DNA from: Chitinophagaceae bacterium
GTDB taxonomy: Bacteria; Bacteroidota; Bacteroidia; Chitinophagales; Chitinophagaceae
DNA: 38,509 nucleotides
Reading direction: 5' to 3'
NCBI GenBank assembly: GCA_027486835.1
Contig: JAIXOJ010000042.1
Span: 1 to 38,509 of the forward strand
The translations under genes and the position numbers were made by a program. Positions 26,916 to 35,028 of the stretch are shown here, in pieces; positions within the stretch are counted from its first letter, which is position 1, and each line of letters opens with the position of its first letter. The notes under the pieces are model-generated. The model was not told where the DNA came from and did not search any database. It was given only the letters and a program-made list of their open reading frames with translations.

Positions 26916-29904
26916 CTTGTATGCTCAATTGAACTGGCCCTGTTAATCCTGCTGGTCTTAATTTGCTATTTGCACGATAATAATACCATATAGAAAAGGT
27001 TTTTCTGCCTGTTGATGGTCTTGGTTGATTCTTTAGAAACCAATCAGGATAAGCTTTCATGGCTATTCCCCTTTCACCACGGTCTGTACCTAATTCAAAA
27101 TCTGTGGGTTCTTGTTCGTCGCCAATTAAGCGGTTTGCCCAATTGTTGGTAACGGCAATTTCTAAGGTATTGATACCAGCTTTTGCAACAATCGAAATGT
27201 CTATTACATAAGGCGGATACCATAAGACACCGAGGTCTTTCCCATTTACTTTTACTGATACAATATCATTCAAAGAACCAAGGTCGAGCATTAATTGCTT
27301 TGTTCCTGTGATTGCCGACGATGGGATAGTTAATTGATTTTTATAAATGGCTGTTCCAGAGAAGTATTTTATTCTGCTTTCGGGATGAAGACTAAAATCA
27401 GTAAGTGCAGAGAAAGTAGTTGTGAATCCGCTGTCTAGTTTTGGTTGAAAACGAACCGTCCAATCACCAGTTACAGCTACAGTTTCTGCAGTTTTAATGT
27501 CAATATTTTTAGAAGTTCCAGAAGCATATTCAACAATTGCATTCGCAGAAGTAGCTGTACTTACAAATGGTGCATTGGTTTTTGTAACCCCGTATTTCGC
27601 CTCTACATTACTCTGCCAAGTAATGGAAGTTGCATGGTCTTGTTTTGAAGCCGCTTTTCTAAACACCACAAATATGGTTTGGTAATCTTGTAAGCTTAGT
27701 TGAACAAATGTGCGCCCATTTTCTTCCTTCCAAATTGGTGCTTGCACCATAGTACCATTTTCAGGTTGCCACAATTCTGGCTGCATCCCTTTTATTTTAA
27801 ACGATATAAGAATTGACTGTGCTTTTTTGCCCACATTCCCCACAAAATAAACCTCTCCATTTTTTCCTGTGCGATGCACCAGTTTTACAAATTGTGCAGA
27901 ATCTGCTTTTTCAATTACATAATCAGACGTGTAAGCTGTTTTGGCAAAAGCATCCTTGATATTGGTAAATAAATATCCTTTTCCAAATTTGTTTTGTGTG
28001 CCATTTCCCCATATTTCATTGGCCATTTGCAAAACCGATTCATCGCAGGTAGGGAAATTTTGAAGGCTGTAAGATTGCGTAGGTTTTGACCCTACTACTA
28101 TTGCACCATGCGCAACCAACTGTTTAATCTTCGCCAATACTTCTGGCAATATTTTATTCCCTTTTGGTAACACCATAAATGGATATTGCCTACCCGATGG
28201 CAGTACTATTTTACCATCCACCACTTTAATGTCATTTGCTAAAAAATCATTTTTGGAAATCACATCCGACACTTGGTTTTGTGCATTTTCTAAACATAAA
28301 TAGTCTGCTGTTTGCTCCCCATATTGCAACATCGCTTGGGTGCGACCAAGCCATGCAAAGAATGCTTTACCCGGTTCTGCCCATGTTTGGTAACGGCTGA
28401 AATGTGTACCCCACCAACCCATTCCCATACCAGGTTGGTACTTATCATCAAATGGTTGGTGTACCCAATGATGCAGAACAAGCCTATTGATACCACCTGA
28501 AAAAGCACCCACAGCACTAGGTTTTAAAAAGGCGGGATCTTCTGTATATTGACTTACATTAGGGCTACCCGTAAATGACTCAGCTCCAACTATAGTACGA
28601 CCCGCAGCCCTTGAAGCTGGTACAATTTGTCCGTTCACGCCTCCATTACTACCTGTCCAAAATTCTCCCAAAGGAATATCAGCCAAAGCGGAACCTTCTT
28701 GTGTGTTGAATGGTCCACCATAGGCTTCAAATTGCAATTGCAACCTTGCATCGCTCAACATTTTTTTTCCAATTTGCCAGCCGTTCTGATTATACAATTG
28801 GTTAATAAAATCTTTATAATCCCAATCGAAACGGGCTGTTTGTTCTGGACTATTTTTAGTTTTAGATGGAGCATTTGAATTGGTAACTAACGATGAAAAT
28901 GTAAGTAACCATGGCAATGGATCGTATCCTTTTCGTTTCATAAACTCTTCCCGAAAATTATCTGTCCAGTTTTGATTGCCAGCTTCGTAACTATCAATGA
29001 GCATGTGTTTAAAACTGCCACCTAAATAAGGTGCTAAGTATTTTTTAACAGGGTCTAAAACTGTATTCCAATGAAAAACAGATTGTTCTGCACTCATTTT
29101 ATCGGCTTCTAAGCATTTGCCAATTATATCATCTGGCACTGGGTGTGGGTTTGACATGGTAGAAGCGTACCCCATTCTATAAATAATCCAATCACCTTCT
29201 GGTAATGCTTTTACCAATTTTCCATTTGAATCAAAATAGGTGGTTACATTTTGTACTTGTTCCAACTTGGCCGTATCAGCAATAGCAACAGCCATAAAAG
29301 CAATGTCCTTATACCAAGTAGATGGTACTGGGGGAAGTCCTCTCCTACCCCAAGCCTGCATATTCACCACTGGTTCCGGCTTTTCGATGGTAAGATTTGC
29401 AGTATTAGATGCATTTACCTGCACTTTGCGCCATACCAGTTTTTTCATGCTGCGTGCTTCATCTATCCAAGGACCGCCTGTGGTAGAATAACCAACCGTA
29501 TTGTGCAAACCAATTTCTAATCCTAGTCTTTTTGCTTCTGCTGCTGCATGTTTCATGGCATCCCAATAAGCGGGGCTGCGATATGTTTTTTCAGGCCATG
29601 GATTGTTTAAAGTAGGTGCTTGAGATTCTTGTACAGCCGAGGTTAAATTAAAAATAGTTGCTCCACCCACACCCATTGCCTTCATGGCTTCTAAATCTTT
29701 GGTAATGCCTTCTTTAGAAAAATTACTTCCCATCCAATGCCACCACACATAGGGCTTTGCACTTGTAGGTGGATTGATAAAACTAGCTTCTAAAGGATCT
29801 TTTGCAACAGGCTTTGATTGAGAAATGCCATTAAATGGTAGTAAAATAGCAACAACATAAACTGCAATACTTCTTAACTTAAATTCTGACTTGAGGTACT
29901 TCAT
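26899..29904 (-). CDS. Secreted GH106 alpha-L-rhamnosidase (copy 1), first gene of the large operon
   Basis: The protein has about 1001 residues from the ATG at 29904 (MKYLKSEFKLRS), with a signal peptide ending near GISQS. A GTG four codons earlier at 29916 is possible but less likely. It shares motif order with copy 2: YVWWHWMGSNFSKEGITKDL, RSPAYWDAMKHAAAEAKRLG, MLIDSYEAGNQNW, FEAYGGPFNTQEG, VGAESF, HQPFDDKYQPGMGMGWWGTH and a C-terminal NNWANRLIGDEQEP. Long identical stretches point to an old tandem duplication followed by divergence of the middle and C-terminal parts. It releases alpha-L-rhamnose, the sugar that RhaT imports. It lies behind a promoter and leader of the same design as those of rhaT, which ties its expression to rhamnose use. 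Confidence 0.88.
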   Translation of the reverse strand: MKYLKSEFKLRSIAVYVVAILLPFNGISQSKPVAKDPLEASFINPPTSAKPYVWWHWMGSNFSKEGITKDLEAMKAMGVGGATIFNLTSAVQESQAPTLNNPWPEKTYRSPAYWDAMKHAAAEAKRLGLEIGLHNTVGYSTTGGPWIDEARSMKKLVWRKVQVNASNTANLTIEKPEPVVNMQAWGRRGLPPVPSTWYKDIAFMAVAIADTAKLEQVQNVTTYFDSNGKLVKALPEGDWIIYRMGYASTMSNPHPVPDDIIGKCLEADKMSAEQSVFHWNTVLDPVKKYLAPYLGGSFKHMLIDSYEAGNQNWTDNFREEFMKRKGYDPLPWLLTFSSLVTNSNAPSKTKNSPEQTARFDWDYKDFINQLYNQNGWQIGKKMLSDARLQLQFEAYGGPFNTQEGSALADIPLGEFWTGSNGGVNGQIVPASRAAGRTIVGAESFTGSPNVSQYTEDPAFLKPSAVGAFSGGINRLVLHHWVHQPFDDKYQPGMGMGWWGTHFSRYQTWAEPGKAFFAWLGRTQAMLQYGEQTADYLCLENAQNQVSDVISKNDFLANDIKVVDGKIVLPSGRQYPFMVLPKGNKILPEVLAKIKQLVAHGAIVVGSKPTQSYSLQNFPTCDESVLQMANEIWGNGTQNKFGKGYLFTNIKDAFAKTAYTSDYVIEKADSAQFVKLVHRTGKNGEVYFVGNVGKKAQSILISFKIKGMQPELWQPENGTMVQAPIWKEENGRTFVQLSLQDYQTIFVVFRKAASKQDHATSITWQSNVEAKYGVTKTNAPFVSTATSANAIVEYASGTSKNIDIKTAETVAVTGDWTVRFQPKLDSGFTTTFSALTDFSLHPESRIKYFSGTAIYKNQLTIPSSAITGTKQLMLDLGSLNDIVSVKVNGKDLGVLWYPPYVIDISIVAKAGINTLEIAVTNNWANRLIGDEQEPTDFELGTDRGERGIAMKAYPDWFLKNQPRPSTGRKTFSIWYYYRANSKLRPAGLTGPVQLSIQDAITF

Positions 29905-29963
29905 TAATACTTTCACTTTTATTATTCTTGATTAATTGGAACTACTTCATCCAATTCATTTTT

Positions 29964-30082
29964 TAATGACTGATAATTGCCCAATTATCAATGTGACATT
30001 GATACAGCTACTTAATAATTTTTGGGGGAAATCATATAACAAGCATCAATTATCGTCTTAAATTCTAAATATATTCGGCAAT
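29964..30082 (-). promoter_or_regulatory. Leader of the GH106 operon, conserved with the rhaT leader
   Basis: Minus-strand blocks match 6458-6588 in order and spacing: GATGCTTGTTAT (30047-30036), TTTCCCCCAAAA, AAGTAGCTGTAT, and a hairpin at 30004-29986 (TATCAATG-TCA-CATTGATA, eight perfect pairs, 3-nt loop). The hairpin right arm is identical in the two leaders. Left-arm changes give a wobble pair and a mismatch in the rhaT copy. The leader runs on to the ATG at 29904, with a less conserved stretch last. Confidence 0.6.
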
Positions 30083-30089
30083 CGAGCGA

Positions 30090-30141
30090 CAAATGTAATT
30101 GGGGCAAATTGCCAACTGTTATGCACTTACATAGTTTGTAC
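30090..30141 (-). promoter_or_regulatory. Promoter and operator-like site of the GH106 operon
   Basis: On the minus strand TACATTTG (30097-30090) fits the TAnnTTTG -7 consensus. Upstream, 30141-30111 reads GTACAAACTATGTAAGTGCA then TAACAGTTGGC. It matches the rhaT site in the core ACTAnGTAAGTGnATnACAGTTnGC with the same distance to the -7 box. The outer inverted-repeat symmetry seen at rhaT is weaker here. A shared regulator is the simplest explanation, with the GntR/LacI-type protein at 6702-7733 as candidate. Confidence 0.62.
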
Positions 30142-30244
30142 GAGTAAGATACATTCCCCAAATTATTACCATAGACTAATGTTATTTTCAGCGTTTAATA
30201 CGATTACTATTTTGAATTGATTTGTTGCTACTCACCAAATAGTC

Positions 30245-30690
30245 AGCTAGCTTAGTTGGTGCCAAAAAATAATTATTGTTTAAACTGAAAAATTTGCTGT
30301 TGAAAAAAGCAAAACAAAATCGGGTGCGCAAAACTTGCGGACTCCATTTTACAATTAAAATGGCCTCCGCAAAGTTTGCGGAGGCAAAAAAATAATTTTT
30401 GTTTAACCCGCAAACTTTGCTGATGCTAAAAATTAAACAAAAATCGTCCGCAAAGTTTGCGGACGCCAAAAAATAATTTTTGTTTAACCCGCAAAGTTTG
30501 CTGATGCAAAAAGTTAAACAAAACAGAGTAAGCAAACCTTGCTGGAGGCATTTTTCGATTAAAATGCAGTCCGCAAAGTTTGCGGGAGCCAAAAAATAAT
30601 TTTTGTTCAACCCGCAAACTTTGCTGATGCAAAAGATTAAACAAAATAGTGTCCGCAAACTTTGCTGGAGGCATTTTTAGTTTGAAACTT
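30245..30690. repeat. Palindromic repeat array (81/123-bp units)
   Basis: The array is built from hairpin modules: TCCGCAAAGTTTGCGGA at 30366, 30447 and 30570 (last base changed), CCCGCAAACTTTGC-TGATGC at 30407, 30488 and 30611, and GCAAACTTTGCTGGAGGCATT-like copies near 30326, 30531 and 30651. They are joined by conserved linkers such as CCAAAAAATAATTTTTGTTT. Unit spacing is 81 or 123 bp, both multiples of three, so open frames arise on the minus strand, but these show no gene-like character. A decayed copy lies at 30245-30320. It sits within the gene-free stretch 29905-30923, between the GH31 stop and the GH106 promoter. The part from 30691 to 30923 shows nothing recognisable. Confidence 0.88.
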
Positions 30691-30923
30691 GGTAAACCGA
30701 ATGGCATCATCAAAAAATCAAACCGTACTTCCTTCAAATATTGGGTTGTAATTCAACTATCTGTATCAACTCTATATTGCTAATTTATTTTTAGCTTATC
30801 AACTGTTTTTTTTTAAATCTAAAAAGTGTCAATTTGCAGGTAAAGATTTAAAAAAATGAGGTGAGTAGTAATACTTATTTAACTCCATTTAAGAAGCAAT
30901 AAAATTGACTGAATAAATACAGC

Positions 30924-33533
30924 CTACTTTTTGAGTACAATGATTTTTTCACCGTTATACATCACCGACTTTACTTTCTTACTTATTTCAATTCCAGTCC
31001 CTTCATTTTCTTTTACCCAAACAATATTAAAAACACGCTTTTTTAAAGCACCAGCATAACCACCTTGTTGCTTTTCTATGGTTAGTGTTTGCTGCTGTTC
31101 GTTCCATACAAAAGGGATGATGGTATAATTTCCTTTTTCATAATTGTAGTTGTCGCCTTCGTCGCTGTACAGATTAAATTTTCCATTAGCACCTGCATAT
31201 ACCCTTATTTCTAAGGTATCCATTGGTTTTTCAGATGTGTATTGCATGAATTTTCCCATCGGCACAATGGAACCTGCTTTTACAAACAGCGGTAATTTAT
31301 CTAATGGCGCAGCAGTTTGAATGGTTTGTCCACCTTCAAAGCGTTTACCTGTCCAGAAGTCAAACCATTGAATTGATTTAGGTAAGTACACATTCCAATC
31401 TTTAACAGCAGGTTTTGTAATAGGTGCTACAAGGAAAGATGCACCAAACATGTATTGATACGCTTGAGAAATTGCTGTGGTATCTTTTGGAAAATCCATA
31501 ATCATTGGACGCATTAAAGTAGCACCTTGTTTTGAAATCATCCACGCATTTGAATAGATATAGGGCAGTAATCTATACCTAAGATTGAGCATCGAGTGCA
31601 TGTTGTTCATCACCTTATCACCATACATCCAAGGTTCTGTTTCGGTCTTGTATCCGTGGATTCTAAAAATAGAATTGAATGTTCCAAATTGAAACCATCT
31701 GGTAAGAATATCATGGTAAGCAGTGTCTTTATATTGTTTAGGACCAGGTCTAAAAAAACCACCCACATCTGTAGTCCAATAAGGCAAACCGGTTAAAGAA
31801 TAATTTAAGCCAGCCACAATTTGCCTTTTAAAAGCATCCCAATCATATCCAATATCCCCCGACCAATTGATGGTGCCAAAACGTTGTTGACCAGCAAAGG
31901 CAGATCTTGTTAATATAGCAACCCGCTTATTGGCATCAGTGGCACGTTGGCCTTCATAAATGGCTTTGCTTACAAACAATGGATAAGTAAGCCGATAAAA
32001 ATCACCCAAACCAAAGAAGGTCTTTTTGCCAGCAAGCGCATCGTTTTCAGGTTCAGTAGCATCCATCCACCATGAATCAACACCAATACTGAATAGGTTT
32101 TTGTTCATGGCGTTCCAATGAGTTTTTTGAGTTTCAGGATTGAAAATGTCTATCCATAAACTGCTATCGATGTACAGTTTTTTAGCAAGATACTCCTTGG
32201 CGACATTTGACTTTTTATCGGGATTCTCCCAAACAGAAACGGAAAAATGCGCTTTTAAATCGTGCAACTGTTTTATAAACTGAGCAGGATTGGGATATTC
32301 TGTAGTATCAAATTGCGGTACGCCCCAACCAAGATTGCCCCAATACTTCCAATCTTGCACAATTACATCAACAGGTAAATTCCTTTTTCTATATTCTTCG
32401 ATGGTACTTACCAAATGCTTACCCGAAGTGTATCTTTCCCTACACTGCCAAAAACCATAAGCCCATAAAGGAAGCATGGGTACATTGCCTGTATGTTTTC
32501 TATAATTTGCAATCACTTCATCAGCATTGTTGCCATGGAAAACGACATAATCAAATGCTTTAGCATTTACGGAGCGGAAGGAAGTTTCATTCCCTGCAAC
32601 TTTCCAAGAAAGTTTGGGTGTGTTTGTTGATTTACAAACCACTTTTACCGTGTGTGTTCCGGCTGTTAAATGCACAATTGTACTTGCCGCAGGCGGAAGC
32701 CATAAGTTAGACTGGTCAATACAAGGCACATCATCAATTACAAGTAAGTGTCGGCTTTCCATATTACCTAAATCAAGCATCATGGTATAGTCGCCTTCTT
32801 TACCCACACTAAATTTTGATGAATAGGAACTCTGTTGTCTAGATACCTTTTGTGTACCAGATGTTGTGGTTACTTCCACCACACTTTTGTTTAGTGCACC
32901 TGTATCATTTTTCACTAATTGAATAACACTATCACAAGCGTTAAACTCTGTAATGCCATACTGGTGCCATAAAATGCCATATCCCCTACTAGAATATAAA
33001 AAAGGAATGGAGATTTGTGTATTTACTTGTATAAGCTTACGACTAATGTTTCTTAGGTTGTATTTACCATCTTGAAATTGACCAAGCCCAAATAAGTATT
33101 CATCATTTGGCGAATCAAAGGCTTGTTCGGCAACAAAACAAGGCTCACCTAAAACGGTATTTTGCTGTAGTTTTCTACTACCTGCTTTTTCGCTCAAAAA
33201 TGTTTTTCCATTTTTATCTCGATAAACAATAACCCCAGTTTGTTTATTGAAAGCCACCTTAACAGCATTGGTTGTTACAGTAAGATCTGTAGTTGTTTCT
33301 ACAAACTTAAAAGCCGGAACTGGTAGTTTATTAATTAAAACAAAATCCTGCTGTTCCTTCATTGCTTCCTTTTCCCATTGAACACGAATGGCTTTCTCAG
33401 ACAAAGGGATGATATTCAATACACCTTCTGAAAGCTGAATGGAAAGCCGATCCTTTTGCAAACTGAATTTCTTATACGCCTGACTAAATGCCACAACAGG
33501 AACGAGGCAGAAAAGTAAAAATGTAACCTTCAT
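30924..33533 (-). CDS. Secreted GH31 alpha-xylosidase with PA14 insert
   Basis: The 869-residue exported protein has a signal peptide ending at AFSQ (residue 18). The N-terminal beta-sandwich is interrupted at about 225-332 by a PA14-like domain (KEGDYTMMLDLGN, VIDDVP, HLTAGTHTVKVV). The barrel has nucleophile D491 in WWMDATEPE and acid/base D560 in NWSGDIGYDW. The MDATEPE form and the PA14 insert match alpha-xylosidases that act on xyloglucan oligosaccharides (CjXyl31A and BoGH31A types). It would remove the non-reducing-end alpha-xylose in the periplasm. It reads after a 183-bp gap from the propeller gene and is followed by the palindromic array, so it ends its transcription unit. Alpha-glucosidase activity cannot be excluded. 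Confidence 0.86.
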   Translation of the reverse strand: MKVTFLLFCLVPVVAFSQAYKKFSLQKDRLSIQLSEGVLNIIPLSEKAIRVQWEKEAMKEQQDFVLINKLPVPAFKFVETTTDLTVTTNAVKVAFNKQTGVIVYRDKNGKTFLSEKAGSRKLQQNTVLGEPCFVAEQAFDSPNDEYLFGLGQFQDGKYNLRNISRKLIQVNTQISIPFLYSSRGYGILWHQYGITEFNACDSVIQLVKNDTGALNKSVVEVTTTSGTQKVSRQQSSYSSKFSVGKEGDYTMMLDLGNMESRHLLVIDDVPCIDQSNLWLPPAASTIVHLTAGTHTVKVVCKSTNTPKLSWKVAGNETSFRSVNAKAFDYVVFHGNNADEVIANYRKHTGNVPMLPLWAYGFWQCRERYTSGKHLVSTIEEYRKRNLPVDVIVQDWKYWGNLGWGVPQFDTTEYPNPAQFIKQLHDLKAHFSVSVWENPDKKSNVAKEYLAKKLYIDSSLWIDIFNPETQKTHWNAMNKNLFSIGVDSWWMDATEPENDALAGKKTFFGLGDFYRLTYPLFVSKAIYEGQRATDANKRVAILTRSAFAGQQRFGTINWSGDIGYDWDAFKRQIVAGLNYSLTGLPYWTTDVGGFFRPGPKQYKDTAYHDILTRWFQFGTFNSIFRIHGYKTETEPWMYGDKVMNNMHSMLNLRYRLLPYIYSNAWMISKQGATLMRPMIMDFPKDTTAISQAYQYMFGASFLVAPITKPAVKDWNVYLPKSIQWFDFWTGKRFEGGQTIQTAAPLDKLPLFVKAGSIVPMGKFMQYTSEKPMDTLEIRVYAGANGKFNLYSDEGDNYNYEKGNYTIIPFVWNEQQQTLTIEKQQGGYAGALKKRVFNIVWVKENEGTGIEISKKVKSVMYNGEKIIVLKK

Positions 33534-33716
33534 ATTTATTCTATTTTTTAAAATTGATTTATATAGAGTAGAGAGAAAATATTTCTATCTTGATATTTTT
33601 TACCCAAACATTTACTTGATATACTTTTTTGGTTTTCTACTAAAAAGTAAGCCTTCTACATTGGTCTTATTAGGTGCTTGCAACTAGCAATTAGTCTCCA
33701 TCCTTTTGATAATCGC

Positions 33717-34868
33717 TTATGGATGAGATGAAACAGTTTTATTCCAATCTTTCGAGTTGATTTTAAAAACATACGCTTCAGACATCTTTCCCCCATTGAT
33801 ATTAATATCGCCCGCCGCATAAAAATAGGAGGGCTTGCCATTGATTAGCGATATCGCAGGGCGCTCCAATTTGCCCGATTTGTTATGTAAATAAGGTTTT
33901 TTGTCTAAAAGAGTTTTCCACTGCTGCTGGTTTCCCCAATAATCATAGAGGGTTCCAAAAGCAATTTTGGCATCTTTAAGTTTAAAATCTAGTCCCGTAG
34001 GTGACTCCCACAACATAATTGCACCAAAAATTCCCGTATTACCGCCCAAGTTATCGGTTGTAAGCATATAGTATTTACCACCACTCTTAAATACTTGTGC
34101 ATCTTCGATATATGAAGTATTGTCAGTAATTGGTGCATCGCATTTTACATACGGCCCTTCTAAATTATCTGATACAGCGTAACCGTATCGGGCTGATAAT
34201 TGCTTGGGCATTCCAGCTTTGAAATAGATGTAATATTTTTTACCAATTTTCATAAAGGCAGGATTGTCTGTACCTAGTGCAGAATGATACGTCCAATGGG
34301 TTGAATCTTTTGAGGCTTCCACCATTACACCGTCTTTTCCACCTGCAAAATGCCATGGTTCTTCTAACTTGTCTGCAACTCTCATCCCTACTCTTTGACC
34401 TACTAATGTACCCTCTGAAGGATTTTGAGTGATATATAACATGATGTATTTCCCATCCACATATTCTAATCTGGGATTGTGTGGCCCAGCTTGTTTGGTG
34501 GAATCTGGGAAATTACTTGCGTTCAATATTGGTTCTACATACTTAAAAGGTCCCTCAGGCTTATCGCCCACCAAATGAATAATTTCAGCAGAAGTGCTTG
34601 TCCATCCTGCCATTTTCAGTTTTGCAGGCCATCGACTACTAAACAAGTGGTATTTCCCCTTATATCTAATAGGCGAAACGCACCAAGAAAAATAATTCGT
34701 ATCACTCACTACAGCACCAACAAGTTTTGCAGTTAAAGCCATGTTGGTATAAGGAATTTTTGTGGGCTTTCCTTTAGCTGATAAAAGTGTTGTACGAACG
34801 GTGTCTTGGGCAATGATTGACTGTGAAACAACGACACATATTAATGTGAGTAAGAAGTATTTCTTCAT
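33717..34868 (-). CDS. Secreted five-bladed beta-propeller glycosidase-like protein (GH43/GH117-like), substrate unknown
   Basis: From the ATG at 34868 (MKKYFLLTLICVVVSQS) the protein has 383 residues and a clean signal peptide. ATGs at 34892 and 34907 only add lysine-rich extensions. It shows the repeated blade pattern of clan GH-F/GH-J-type hydrolases: CVSPIRYKGKYHLF, HNPRLEYVDGKYIMLYITQN, TDNPAFMKIGKKYYIYFKAG, IEDAQVFKSGGKYYMLTTDN and RPAISLINGKPSYFYAAG. Acidic residues in the NPR/DNPA/EDA positions could be catalytic, but I cannot assign it to a CAZy family with confidence. It lies 160 bp after the GH43 gene. An exo-acting arabinosidase-, galactosidase- or anhydrogalactosidase-like role is a guess. 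Confidence 0.62.
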   Translation of the reverse strand: MKKYFLLTLICVVVSQSIIAQDTVRTTLLSAKGKPTKIPYTNMALTAKLVGAVVSDTNYFSWCVSPIRYKGKYHLFSSRWPAKLKMAGWTSTSAEIIHLVGDKPEGPFKYVEPILNASNFPDSTKQAGPHNPRLEYVDGKYIMLYITQNPSEGTLVGQRVGMRVADKLEEPWHFAGGKDGVMVEASKDSTHWTYHSALGTDNPAFMKIGKKYYIYFKAGMPKQLSARYGYAVSDNLEGPYVKCDAPITDNTSYIEDAQVFKSGGKYYMLTTDNLGGNTGIFGAIMLWESPTGLDFKLKDAKIAFGTLYDYWGNQQQWKTLLDKKPYLHNKSGKLERPAISLINGKPSYFYAAGDININGGKMSEAYVFKINSKDWNKTVSSHP

Positions 34869-35028
34869 TGATTTTTTTAATTTTTTCTTCATAGTTTGAA
34901 TATTCATTTCCTTCTGATAGGGGCGAATATCAAATCTTAAAGTATTCTATTTATTTAGGTGTTTTTTACATTGGTATTAAGTGGTGCAATTGGTTTAAAC
35001 ACACATCCTATTTATTAGAAAAGAAGAT

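Noticed and set aside
30188-30737. Two overlapping minus-strand open frames with repeated NKNYF-ASANFAD segments
   Set aside because: They are translations of the palindromic array, whose spacings happen to be multiples of three. They have no domain, no plausible start signal and low-complexity composition.
33600-33640. A weak match to the rhaT/GH106 operator upstream of GH31 (minus-strand ATATCAAGTAAATG)
   Set aside because: About 10 of 14 positions agree by eye, with none of the flanking blocks or the -7 box at the right distance. That is expected by chance in AT-rich DNA.
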